34,474 bases of DNA from Chloroflexota bacterium (GCA_028874315.1 JAPPKM010000046.1:364-34837), one strand, 5' to 3'. Shown: positions 14,332-22,300, counted from the first letter of the stretch. The notes: generated by a model from the letters alone, not told the origin. A program made the numbers and translations.

Positions 14332-15456
14332 CTGAGGATCACGCTCCTCTTCCTGCGGCTGGGACTGACCGCCTTCGGTGGTCCGGCGGCGCATATCGCG
14401 ATGATGCGACACGAGTTCGTGACCAGGCGCAAGTGGCTGACCGATCGGCGGTTTCTCGATCTGCTGGGCGTGACGAACCTGATTCCCGGCCCGAACTCAA
14501 CCGAGATGGCCATTCACCTGGGCCGAGAACGTGCAGGCCGGTGGGGTCTCGTGGGCGCCGGAGTTGCTTTCATTGCGCCGGCTGCGGTGATGGTCTCTGC
14601 GCTGGCGTGGATTTATGTCGAGTTCGGCTCAACGCCGGCGGTTACTTGGGTGCTGTACGGGGTCAAGCCGGTCGTAATCGCCATCGTCGCGCACGCAATC
14701 TGGGGTCTGGGACACGTGGTCGTGCGGCGCTGGCAAACAGCGCTGGTGGCTACGGCGGTGATTGCGCTTGGACTGCTCGGCGTCAATGAATTGCTGCTCC
14801 TGTTCGGCGGCGGCGCGGTCGGCGCCATGCTGCAGCGGCCGCAGTGGTTGACCGGACGCTTATCGGGCGTATTTCTCGCACCGCTGGCCAGCGTCAATCT
14901 TGCCGCCGCGGCCCCGGCCACATTCAGTCTCGTGGGGATGGGCTTGCTATTTCTGAAGATCGGCGCAGTGCTCTACGGCAGCGGCTATGTCCTCCTGGCG
15001 TTCCTCCGCGCCGATTTCGTGGAGCGGCTGGGCTGGCTGACCGAGACACAACTCCTGGACGCCGTGGCCATTGGGCAGGTCACCCCCGGGCCCGTATTCA
15101 CCACGGCGACGTTTATCGGATTCCTTTTGGCCGGTATTCCCGGCGCCGTCGTGGCCACAGTGGCAATCTTTCTGCCCTCATTCGTCTTCGTGGCCGCCAT
15201 TCACGCGCAGGTCAAGCGGCTGCGAGAGTCAAAAGTCACCGCGCCGATTTTGGACGCGGTCAACGCCTCCGCCGTCGGTCTCATGACCGTCGTGACCGTG
15301 TTCCTCGGCCAGTCGGCCCTGGTCGACGTTCCGACAATCCTGGCGGCGCTAGCGGCACTGGCCGTTCTTATCTTCACCAGAATCAACTCACTCTGGCTCA
15401 TTCTGGCCGGAGCGGCCATGGGCGCGATCATGCAGGGACTTGGTCTCGCGACGTAG
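14332..15456 (+). CDS. chrA: Chromate transporter (ChrA), start codon non-standard or damaged
   Basis: This is a CHR-family membrane transporter that exports chromate/sulfate-like anions. Both CHR half-domains are present. The first begins LLFLRLGLTAFGGPAAHIAMMRHEF and contains NLIPGPNSTEMAIHLG; the second begins FLKIGAVLYGSGYVLLAFLRADFVE and contains VTPGPVFTTATFIGF. The track starts at ATG 14401, but conserved sequence clearly extends upstream in frame to at least 14341. Between the in-frame TAA at 14302 and 14401 there is no ATG, GTG or TTG. I mark the start at CTG 14332 as the best in-frame guess (374 residues, near normal length). A one-base error joining an upstream frame is the alternative. 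Transport function is a family inference. Confidence 0.82.
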   Translation: MRITLLFLRLGLTAFGGPAAHIAMMRHEFVTRRKWLTDRRFLDLLGVTNLIPGPNSTEMAIHLGRERAGRWGLVGAGVAFIAPAAVMVSALAWIYVEFGSTPAVTWVLYGVKPVVIAIVAHAIWGLGHVVVRRWQTALVATAVIALGLLGVNELLLLFGGGAVGAMLQRPQWLTGRLSGVFLAPLASVNLAAAAPATFSLVGMGLLFLKIGAVLYGSGYVLLAFLRADFVERLGWLTETQLLDAVAIGQVTPGPVFTTATFIGFLLAGIPGAVVATVAIFLPSFVFVAAIHAQVKRLRESKVTAPILDAVNASAVGLMTVVTVFLGQSALVDVPTILAALAALAVLIFTRINSLWLILAGAAMGAIMQGLGLAT

Positions 15457-15642
15457 CCCGGATCCTGGTTCGAGACCCAACCGTCGAATGCAAGACGCCG
15501 TCATTCGCCTGTCGTAGCCCTTTGATTCAGCAGCTCGACGGCGGTGCGTCTAGGCGAGGATCGCGCTAACCGCGCATACTGACGCAAGATGTAGGGGGCG
15601 CCCGGGAGCCGTCCGAGCGCCGAAGCGGGCGGTGGAGGCTCC
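15457..15642. other. Intergenic region upstream of the DUF58 gene
   Basis: This 186-bp gap precedes the DUF58 gene and should hold its promoter. I see TTGATT near 15521 and CATACT near 15575 as loose promoter-like boxes but no convincing pair. A GGGGGCGCCCGGG palindrome lies near 15596. No gene or structured RNA is evident. Confidence 0.4.
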
Positions 15643-16926
15643 GTGGCACGCACACCGTCCGAACCCGGACCTTCGGTCAGCCTGCAGCGGCCGTCAATCG
15701 TCATTCTGCTGGGCATTTTGCTGGTGGCCGCCATGGTCACGACGTCACCCATCGCGTACTGGCTGCTCTACGCGCTTGGCGGACTGGTAATCCTGTCGTA
15801 TTTGTGGACGCGAAACGCGGCCCGCTCGCTGCAATTGCGCCGGCGCCTCCGAGGGCATCAGATCACCGTCGGCGACCAGGTGCAAGAGGATTTTGAGCTT
15901 GTTAACACCAGCCGCCTGCCAATCCTGCTGGTGGAAGTGGACGATCACTCGGAATTGCCCGGCTACCAAGCGTCGGTTGCAGAAAGCCTGGGACCGCGGC
16001 AGCGCAAGCGTTGGATTTCACGCGGCCTCGCCGGACGTCGCGGGCTCTACGGCCTCGGACCGACGGATCTGCGAGTCGGCGACCCATTTGGGATCTTCGC
16101 CTCGGAGCGGCGAATCGACGTTCGGAACACGATCGTGGTCTATCCACCTATATCGATCATGGCCGATGTGGAGATCCCCGCCGGGTCGATGGTGGGTACG
16201 TCACGTTCGTCAATACGAACGCACCAGGTCACCTCCGACGCCGGAGGAATCCGGGAGTTTCAGCCTGGCGACCCGCTAAAGCGAATTCACTGGCTCTCCA
16301 GCGCACGTCGCTCGCAGCTGCTGGTCAAGGAGTTTGACTTGGAGCCCACGGCCAACCTATGGATCGCCCTGGATCTGGATCGGAACGTTCAAGCCGGCCA
16401 CGGCGATGAGTCCACCGAGGAGTACGGAGTAAAGATCGTATCGTCGCTGGCCCATCAGTTCGTGCGCGACAACAAGGCGGTGGGGTTCGTTGCACTCAGC
16501 CGTCAGGGGCGTCACCTGATCGAGCCCCAAAAGGGGCTCAAGCAGTTGTGGCGCATTTTGGAGACGCTGGCGGTGGTGCAGGCGAGCGGCACGGCACCAT
16601 TTCACGAGTTTTTGTCCGCCAGCGCGGCAGGACTGGGACGCGGCACGAGCCTGGTAGCCATCACGCCCTCCGCCGATCCGAGATGGGTCACCAGCCTCAC
16701 CCAGCTTGGCCACCGCGCAATTTATCCGCTGGCCGTCGCGATCGACGCCTCCACGTTCGGGCCGGGGGATTCAAACGCTGGTCTCAGCCAGGTAGCCGGT
16801 GCCGCGGGCATTGGCTTCGTGAGCGTTGATCAAGGGATGCGTTTCGAGATGATTCGCGCCGATGGGCGCAACCTCGCTGAGTTTGAACGCAGTCAGCGGC
16901 GACCCGTCACGCTGGCGCCGGCATGA
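15643..16926 (+). CDS. DUF58 domain-containing membrane protein
   Basis: This 427-residue protein has two adjacent N-terminal membrane helices (about 20-60), a beta-rich region and a C-terminal VWA-like DUF58 domain. The DUF58 signature is clear: REFQPGDPLKRIHWLSSARRSQLLVKEFDLEP (about residues 203-235), followed by LWIALDLDRN. GTG 15643 has GGAGG 4 nt upstream. It overlaps the following transglutaminase-like gene by 4 bp (ATGA). DUF58 proteins are commonly encoded with a MoxR ATPase and a TgpA-type transglutaminase; here the MoxR partner is absent and the upstream gene is a chromate transporter. The molecular role is unknown. Confidence 0.88.
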   Translation: MARTPSEPGPSVSLQRPSIVILLGILLVAAMVTTSPIAYWLLYALGGLVILSYLWTRNAARSLQLRRRLRGHQITVGDQVQEDFELVNTSRLPILLVEVDDHSELPGYQASVAESLGPRQRKRWISRGLAGRRGLYGLGPTDLRVGDPFGIFASERRIDVRNTIVVYPPISIMADVEIPAGSMVGTSRSSIRTHQVTSDAGGIREFQPGDPLKRIHWLSSARRSQLLVKEFDLEPTANLWIALDLDRNVQAGHGDESTEEYGVKIVSSLAHQFVRDNKAVGFVALSRQGRHLIEPQKGLKQLWRILETLAVVQASGTAPFHEFLSASAAGLGRGTSLVAITPSADPRWVTSLTQLGHRAIYPLAVAIDASTFGPGDSNAGLSQVAGAAGIGFVSVDQGMRFEMIRADGRNLAEFERSQRRPVTLAPA

Positions 16927-19343
16927 CCGCAGCCGTTGCCAGCCGCCCACGTCCGCTGGCGCGTGCTTTGCAGCTCCCGCGCACCGCATGGCTGCCGCTA
17001 ACCCTGGTTGGGACGGCCACGCTGGCGCCAATTGTCAGCATTCACGCCGTTGGTTGGGCCCCCGGTACCGAGGTCCTGCTGTCGGTAGCCCTGGTGGCCA
17101 TCCTTGTCGGATTCGCGCTGTCGCGCAGCCGTCTGGCCTCGCGCTGGATTCTTCTCATCGGACTGGTCAGCGACTTGGCCGTGGCCTACGTGGTGGCTTC
17201 CGAGGCCTTTCCGGGTCCTCTCGACGCCGTGCGCAACTTTGTGCTCCTGTTTGGGGAGACCGTGGAGTGGGTCCAGCTTCGTCAGGCTGGGAATCTGGTA
17301 CGCGAACAGCCACTGGCAACAGCCGTGGCCGAGAGCGCCGGACTGTTTCAGGATCTGTTTTTCCGGCTCGAATCGTGGTTCCAGGCCGCGTTCGCATTCC
17401 AGGTCAGTCGCGACAACGTGGTCTTTCTCTTTTGGATGACGATGGCTGCCTGGGGCATGGGTTTCACGGCAGCGTGGGCGGCCTTCCGGCTACGCAATGC
17501 GTATTTGGCGGTCGCGCCCGGCACGCTGGCGATTGCGGTCAACATCACGTACATCGGCCCCGACTGGCCACCGTTCGCGATTTTCCTGATTGCCGCTCTC
17601 GCGCTGACCGTGCACACGCGGTTGGCGTCGCTGGAAGCCCGATGGGAGGACACGCGAACGGACTATTCGGAAGAGCTTGGACCGACCGTCCTCATAGCGA
17701 GTGCTCTGCTGATTACCGGTGTGGTATTTCTGGCGTTGGTCCTGCCAAGGGCTGGCGGGAACCCGCTGGCCGAGGCTTTTTGGACGTACATGGGCGACGG
17801 GTGGGGCAATGTGGAAGCCGGCATTCAGCGCGTGTTCGGAGGAGTCACGAATCCTTCCGGCTCAACCCTGGCCGGACGCGAAACGATGGCGCTGACGGGA
17901 CCGGAACCGTTTGCGCGCAAGGAGACGCTCATCATCGAGAGCACCGTCCCGTCGTACTGGAGAGGACAGACGTTTGATACCTACACGGGTCAGGGCTGGC
18001 GCAGCACGATGCGGCTGCTCGAAGGGCGCAGGGCCAACGAACCACTAACGGATAGCCTGAATCTCAAGTCGCGACTCGCGTCCCGCTCGAATATTGAGAT
18101 CCTGGATTCGAACTCCGCGGTGCTGTTTGCGCCGGGCGACGCCCTGCGGCTCAATCGCCCGTATCAGATACAGGTCGTTGAACGTGATGTGGCAATCGAC
18201 GACTACGCGTCGATCCGCGCCACACGTCGCGTGGGACAACGGCTCGTCTACTCGGTGGACTCGACGTTGGCCGCAGCTACCACCCAGCAGTTGCGCACCG
18301 CCCCGACCACCTATCCCGCGTGGACCGAGCGCTACATCGAGCTTCCTCAACTCCCACCACGTGTTCTGGAGTTCGCCGCGCGCCTGGCCGAAACCGGTGA
18401 CTCGGCCATCGATAGGGCGCGTGCCGCGGAGTTTTTCATGCGTCGCTTTCCGTTCGCGCAGGACACGGAGCCACTGCCCGCGGATCGCGACGCGACCGAC
18501 TACTTTTTGTTTGATCTTCGCCGTGGTCACTCGACACTCATCGCGTCCACCATGGCCGTGTTAGTCAGAGCCATGGGGATTCCGGCGCGCGTGGCCGCAG
18601 GCTACGCCCAGGGCGTCTTTGATCCTGTCACCCAGCGACACATTGTTAACCCCACCGACGCGCACACATGGGTGGAGGTGTATTTCCCGACATACGGCTG
18701 GGTGCTCTTCGAACCTTCAGGTTTCCGAGCACCGGAGGTGCGCGGCGGGGCCGCGGACGGCGCGGAAGGGGATAGTGCAATTAACCCGGACGCCGCGGAC
18801 CTTTCGATGGTTGACGAGTTTCTCGATGAACTGGATGAGTTGGATTCTGCGAACTTCCAGCCGCTGGAGCCGGCTGACGACCTGAATCCCGTTCGGAACT
18901 TTCTGTCAAACCTGGGTGGTGCGATTCTCGCCCTGATCGTTATTGGAGCAACGCTGGTAGTGCTGGCCGCACTCTTCTTGCTCGGCTCGATCGTCCGCGA
19001 CCTGTTGCAAAGTCCGCGCGCAGCGGTCAGTCGGCGCTATGAGCGAATGGTCAAGTGGGCCAATCGTGCTGGGTACAATGCGCCCCACGGGTTTACGCCT
19101 GCGGAGTTCGGCCGCCAACTGGCTGCCGAGCTGTTCCCGACACCGGCCTCGGTCCCCCCAACGCATCTCCCGACTCCGCCCGAGGTTGTTACGGAAACAT
19201 ATGTTCGAGCTACCTACGGACGGCGGCAAATCTCACGGTCGGAGCGACGAATGGTTGACAAGGCCTGGCGACGCATACGCGTCCGTCTTGCCGTTCGCAT
19301 GATTGGTCGGCCCTTGCGTCGGCTGGCACCGACCCGAGCCTGA
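16923..19343 (+). CDS. TgpA-like transglutaminase-fold membrane protein, predicted catalytic Cys replaced by Ser
   Basis: This large (806 residues) membrane protein has the TgpA layout. About five to six N-terminal helices (residues 20-280) are followed by an extracellular transglutaminase core (about 480-600), a further helix (about 660-690) and a cytosolic DUF4129-like tail (FTPAEFGRQL...). The core shows YFLFDLRRGHS, GIPARVAAGYAQGVF and DAHTWVEVYFPTYGWVLFEPSG. In active relatives the first motif reads RRG(Y/H)C(E); here the aligned residue is Ser537 (TCG), while His581 is kept and the acidic partner is Glu597. Catalysis by a Cys thiol is therefore unlikely. The ATG overlaps the DUF58 stop by 4 bp. 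It probably acts with DUF58 at the envelope as a structural or binding protein. Confidence 0.85.
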   Translation: MTAAVASRPRPLARALQLPRTAWLPLTLVGTATLAPIVSIHAVGWAPGTEVLLSVALVAILVGFALSRSRLASRWILLIGLVSDLAVAYVVASEAFPGPLDAVRNFVLLFGETVEWVQLRQAGNLVREQPLATAVAESAGLFQDLFFRLESWFQAAFAFQVSRDNVVFLFWMTMAAWGMGFTAAWAAFRLRNAYLAVAPGTLAIAVNITYIGPDWPPFAIFLIAALALTVHTRLASLEARWEDTRTDYSEELGPTVLIASALLITGVVFLALVLPRAGGNPLAEAFWTYMGDGWGNVEAGIQRVFGGVTNPSGSTLAGRETMALTGPEPFARKETLIIESTVPSYWRGQTFDTYTGQGWRSTMRLLEGRRANEPLTDSLNLKSRLASRSNIEILDSNSAVLFAPGDALRLNRPYQIQVVERDVAIDDYASIRATRRVGQRLVYSVDSTLAAATTQQLRTAPTTYPAWTERYIELPQLPPRVLEFAARLAETGDSAIDRARAAEFFMRRFPFAQDTEPLPADRDATDYFLFDLRRGHSTLIASTMAVLVRAMGIPARVAAGYAQGVFDPVTQRHIVNPTDAHTWVEVYFPTYGWVLFEPSGFRAPEVRGGAADGAEGDSAINPDAADLSMVDEFLDELDELDSANFQPLEPADDLNPVRNFLSNLGGAILALIVIGATLVVLAALFLLGSIVRDLLQSPRAAVSRRYERMVKWANRAGYNAPHGFTPAEFGRQLAAELFPTPASVPPTHLPTPPEVVTETYVRATYGRRQISRSERRMVDKAWRRIRVRLAVRMIGRPLRRLAPTRA

Positions 19344-19346
19344 CCA

Positions 19347-19631
19347 ATGGACCTCGCAGGCGTGCGCGATATTGCGGTAGTGGTGCTAGCGGCAGTGGCG
19401 TTGGTTGCGACACTGATTCTCCTCATAACGGGAATGCTGGTTTGGCGGCTGCTCGCCGCGATCCGGACCGATGTCACACCCATCATTCATTCGGCTCGGG
19501 AGACGGTGGATACCGTCAGAGACACCACCGAACTGGTGAGCGACGTGGTGAAGGACGGCACGAGTTCAACTTCGGGAGCCCTCAAGAAGTTCCGTCGCGT
19601 TTTGCAGATGGCGCTGCGCTGGTGGAGATGA
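19347..19631 (+). CDS. Small single-pass membrane protein (DUF948-like)
   Basis: This 94-residue protein has one long N-terminal helix (IAVVVLAAVALVATLILLITGMLVW) and a helical soluble part (TPIIHSARETVDTVRDTTELVSDVVKDG) with spaced hydrophobics, followed by a basic end. That layout resembles DUF948-type proteins, but the similarity is from pattern only. It starts 3 bp after the transglutaminase-like gene and abuts the next ORF (TGA then GTG). It is part of a run of three small membrane proteins, probably in the same operon as DUF58/TgpA-like. Function unknown. Confidence 0.72.
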   Translation: MDLAGVRDIAVVVLAAVALVATLILLITGMLVWRLLAAIRTDVTPIIHSARETVDTVRDTTELVSDVVKDGTSSTSGALKKFRRVLQMALRWWR

Positions 19632-19880
19632 GTGGAATCGCACATGGCCTGGATCATCGTAGGCGCAGCCGCCGGGTTTTTTGTGGGCGGAGCGATAGGA
19701 ACCATTGTCGCGCCGCAGCGGGCGCAGAAGATCATGGACACGCTGCCGGAACGGTTGAGCGCCATCCGCAGCGCGGCCGAGCAGGCCGCCCGCGAGGCTG
19801 AAGCGACGGTGCGCCGCCGCTCCCAGCGTTCGCGCGGGCGCCGTCGCCGACGCAGCCGGGGACGTCGCGGTCGGGGCTAA
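19632..19880 (+). CDS. Small YtxH-like membrane protein with Arg-rich tail
   Basis: This 82-residue protein starts with GTG at 19632, immediately after the previous stop; ATG 19644 (MAWIIVG) is the alternative and would start right at the membrane segment. A glycine-rich helix (AWIIVGAAAGFFVGGAIGTIVAPQ) is followed by QRAQKIMDTLPERLSAIRSAAEQAA, as in YtxH/gas-vesicle-like small proteins. The end is an extremely basic tail rich in Arg, Ser and Gly (RSRGRRRRRSRGRRGRG). The tail could bind nucleic acid or anionic lipid; that is only inference. Function unknown. Confidence 0.68.
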   Translation: MESHMAWIIVGAAAGFFVGGAIGTIVAPQRAQKIMDTLPERLSAIRSAAEQAAREAEATVRRRSQRSRGRRRRRSRGRRGRG

Positions 19881-20194
19881 TGGAAATCGCGCGCGACATC
19901 GCGATCATCGTCCTGGTCGTTCAAGGGCTGATCATTGGGCTGGCAGCCTTCGTGGCCGGAGTTCTTGGGGCCATCGCCATCGTGGAAGCCACCGTGAACG
20001 TACGGCGCGGACTGCGGCGGACCGCCGCGAAGATGGAGCGGACAAACAAGCGTGTGGACTCGATTGTCGAGACGCGAGTTCTGCCACCAATCATCCAGTA
20101 CCACCGTGGGCGGGCAGCGGCGCGATCCACGCTGGAGCAGGCACGGCGCGCGCTGGACGATCTGAAACGGACAGCCGGGGTCGGCGGAGGCTAG
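19880..20194 (+). CDS. Small single-pass membrane protein, unknown function
   Basis: This 104-residue protein has an N-terminal hydrophobic segment (IAIIVLVVQGLIIGLAAFVAGVLGAIAIVEA) long enough for one or two tight helices. A basic helical region follows (NVRRGLRRTAAKMERTNKRVDSIVE) and then an Ala/Arg-rich C-terminus. Its ATG overlaps the previous stop by one base (TAATG), so translation is coupled. It ends 24 bp before the convergent glycosylase gene. I do not recognise a family; the context suggests an envelope role with the two preceding small proteins. Confidence 0.68.
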   Translation: MEIARDIAIIVLVVQGLIIGLAAFVAGVLGAIAIVEATVNVRRGLRRTAAKMERTNKRVDSIVETRVLPPIIQYHRGRAAARSTLEQARRALDDLKRTAGVGGG

Positions 20195-20218
20195 ACGGCA
20201 AGCAGCCGAGGGCGTTGC

Positions 20219-20809
20219 TTACACGCTGTTGAGTTCATCCCGCAATGCTCTGAGCTGTCGGTAGCAGCAGACGAGGTCTTCAAACGAGTAGCGTGTATTC
20301 AAACCGCTGGGACTCGGAACAAGAAACACCACCGAGGATTCCAGCGCGCGGGCCTGCCGGCCCGGCCATGGGCGCGGCGGTCCAGAGAGGCCCTCGCCAT
20401 ATCTCAGGTAGTTGCGATAGCCGCCGATACCCTGAAAGCAGACGAGGCGGGGCTGGAAGCGCCTGATCTTCTCCTTGAGGACCGGCGCCCAGCGGCGGTA
20501 GTCGGCGGTGCGAAGGTCCCTGGCCGTCGGGGTCGGGCGCTTCACGACGTCCGTGAGTCCGATACCGAATTCCAAAACGCGGGCGTCGGTCCTTGGCCCC
20601 AAGGGCTCGCCGAACAGGCCGGCCTGGTTGGCGGCCTTCCAGAACCGGTTGCCTGGACGGGCGTAGTAGTGGCCAGCCCGAACGGAGTACGCGCCGGGAT
20701 TGATTCCGACGAGCACGATATCGAGTCCGGGCTCTAGGTAGTCAGGCAGCGTGGTCGCAGATCTCCCGCATTCGCCGGCCGAGCTTTGGCTGGTCGTTTG
20801 CGGCACCAA
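20219..20809 (-). CDS. Mismatch-specific uracil/thymine-DNA glycosylase (Mug-like)
   Basis: This is a uracil-DNA glycosylase superfamily member of the Mug/TDG (family 2) type, which removes uracil or thymine from mispairs. The catalytic-site motif is VGINPGAYSVRAGHYYARPGNRFWKA, with the Asn in GINPG expected to activate water. The second motif is VPSPSGLN near the C-terminus. The track starts at TTG 20851; TTG 20809 is better supported because GGAG lies 7 nt upstream (196 residues). The N-terminal 25 residues remain uncertain. It is divergent from hpt and convergent with the small membrane protein. Exact base specificity is unknown. Confidence 0.82.
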   Translation of the reverse strand: MVPQTTSQSSAGECGRSATTLPDYLEPGLDIVLVGINPGAYSVRAGHYYARPGNRFWKAANQAGLFGEPLGPRTDARVLEFGIGLTDVVKRPTPTARDLRTADYRRWAPVLKEKIRRFQPRLVCFQGIGGYRNYLRYGEGLSGPPRPWPGRQARALESSVVFLVPSPSGLNTRYSFEDLVCCYRQLRALRDELNSV

Positions 20810-20856
20810 GGCGAAACTCCGCACACTTTTCGCAGATCGACATTGAACCAAACGGC

Positions 20857-21459
20857 TTGCAAATCACCGAGGCGTCTCGGGATCGAGTGACAGTCGCCGA
20901 AGCATCGGCAGGCGAAGCGTCCGGCGTGCAGTTGCCGCCGGTTATTTCCGCCGACGACATATCACAGCGCGTTGGTGAGCTTGGCGCGGAAATCTCGGAG
21001 GCTTACGCGGGTCGCGAGCCGGTTTTGGTACTGGTGCTGCACGGGGCGTTTATCTTTGCCGCCGACCTTGCCCGTGCCCTGACGACGGGGCACCGGGTGG
21101 AGTCGCTGGCGCTAGCCTCCTATGACGGTCGCGAGTCAAGCGGCGAGGTGCAGGTCTCGAAGGACCTGGGTTATGACATCACCGGACGAGACGTGCTGAT
21201 CGTGGAGGACATCGTGGATACCGGCCGGACGGCGGCGGCCGCGCTGGCGTTGCTGGAATCCCGCGGGCCGCGTTCGATCGAGGTGGTGACGCTGCTGGAC
21301 AAGCCCTCGCGCCGCGTGATGGACGTCTCGCCGCGCTGGGTCGGGTTCGAGATCGAGAACATATTCGTGGTTGGCTACGGGCTCGACCTGGACGGGCGAT
21401 TTCGGGGGTTGCCGTATATTGCGGACGCAGACGCCATGGATTTGAAGGGCGACGCATAG
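20857..21459 (+). CDS. hpt: Hypoxanthine phosphoribosyltransferase
   Basis: This is a type I phosphoribosyltransferase for purine salvage (hypoxanthine/guanine plus PRPP to IMP/GMP). The PRPP-binding loop VLIVEDIVDTGRTA is clear. LVLVLHGAFIFAADLARAL, a mobile loop region (LALASYDGRESSGEVQVSKDLG) and the C-terminal base-binding WVGFEIENIFVVGYGLDLDGRFRGLPYI are also present. The start is uncertain: the track TTG 20857 has no ribosome site, GTG 20887 has a weak GGGA, and GTG 20926 lies closer to the usual family N-terminus. It is followed 4 bp later by an alpha/beta hydrolase. Function call is firm. Confidence 0.93.
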   Translation: MQITEASRDRVTVAEASAGEASGVQLPPVISADDISQRVGELGAEISEAYAGREPVLVLVLHGAFIFAADLARALTTGHRVESLALASYDGRESSGEVQVSKDLGYDITGRDVLIVEDIVDTGRTAAAALALLESRGPRSIEVVTLLDKPSRRVMDVSPRWVGFEIENIFVVGYGLDLDGRFRGLPYIADADAMDLKGDA

Positions 21460-21463
21460 CCTG

Positions 21464-22240
21464 ATGCCTCTGGTCACCGTCGACGATCGCAGTGTCTCGC
21501 TGGACGTGCGAGGTAGTGGCAGCACCACGGTCCTGTTCATACACGGCGTAGGGCCGGGTGGCGCCGCGTGGGACCTCGTCACCCAGGGGTTAGCCGACAC
21601 GTGCCGCGCGTTTGTGCTCGACTTTCCCGGTTTCGGCCAGAGCGAGCGCGGGGATGCGACAGGTTCCATCGACGACGCGGCAACGCTGGTGCACCGCGTG
21701 TTGCACGCGCAGGGAAACGCCGAGGCAGTGCCGATCGTGGGGCACGCATACGGAGGACTGGTCGCGCTGAACTTCGCGGCTCGATTCCCGAGCCACGTCA
21801 GCCACCTGGCCCTGGTTTCGACGGCGGGATTCGACCGGGACCCGCGTGCAAGCGTGGAGCGCCTGAACGGAATCGAGAACGGTGGCTGGGAAGCCGACGG
21901 GGCCGACGCGTGGCTGCGCGCGGGGCTGATGGAGGACCTGGCGGAGGCGCACTTTGCGGCCATGCGCGACGCGGCGGCCGCCGTGGACGCCGACCTGATC
22001 GCCGGGTGCCTGTCCAGCAGCGCTCGCCGGGTGTTGCTGGAGGAGGCGGCCGAGATCGCGGCACCGACGCTACTGGTGCGCGGCTCGGACGATCCGTTTG
22101 TGAGCGACAGCGACGTTCAGATCCTGGCGGCTCGGCTGGCCGGGGCCGAGGTCTTTACGCTGCCCGATGTGGGCCATTGGCCGAGCCTTGAGGCGCCTGA
22201 CGAATTGCGCGCGGAGTTGGTTCGATTCCTGGGACTCTGA
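21464..22240 (+). CDS. Alpha/beta hydrolase fold protein lacking the nucleophilic Ser
   Basis: This 258-residue protein has the alpha/beta-hydrolase pattern: LFIHGVGPGGAAWDLV (oxyanion region), FPGFGQSERG, an acidic residue in VRGSDDPFVSD and His in LPDVGHWPSLEAPDEL. The nucleophile elbow reads GHAYGG, so the residue that should be Ser, Asp or Cys is Ala95 (GCA). With the acid and His retained, this may be a non-hydrolytic member, or the site may have been lost. It starts 4 bp after hpt with no close Shine-Dalgarno, so it may be coupled to it. It lies 60 bp before the catabolic operon, which could include it. No substrate is suggested. Confidence 0.85.
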   Translation: MPLVTVDDRSVSLDVRGSGSTTVLFIHGVGPGGAAWDLVTQGLADTCRAFVLDFPGFGQSERGDATGSIDDAATLVHRVLHAQGNAEAVPIVGHAYGGLVALNFAARFPSHVSHLALVSTAGFDRDPRASVERLNGIENGGWEADGADAWLRAGLMEDLAEAHFAAMRDAAAAVDADLIAGCLSSSARRVLLEEAAEIAAPTLLVRGSDDPFVSDSDVQILAARLAGAEVFTLPDVGHWPSLEAPDELRAELVRFLGL

Positions 22241-22300
22241 CCGCGGACAGCTAGTGCTAGCCTTCGCGCTGACGCGCGCACCACACGACGGACACTGGGC

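Noticed and set aside
15457-15500. TTCGA-containing segment as a tRNA remnant
   Set aside because: GGTTCGAGACCC resembles a T loop, but no acceptor, D or anticodon stems can be drawn around it.
16862-17977. 371-aa plus-strand ORF overlapping DUF58 and the TgpA-like gene
   Set aside because: It is an out-of-frame shadow rich in Gly, Arg and His; the in-frame proteins are recognised families.
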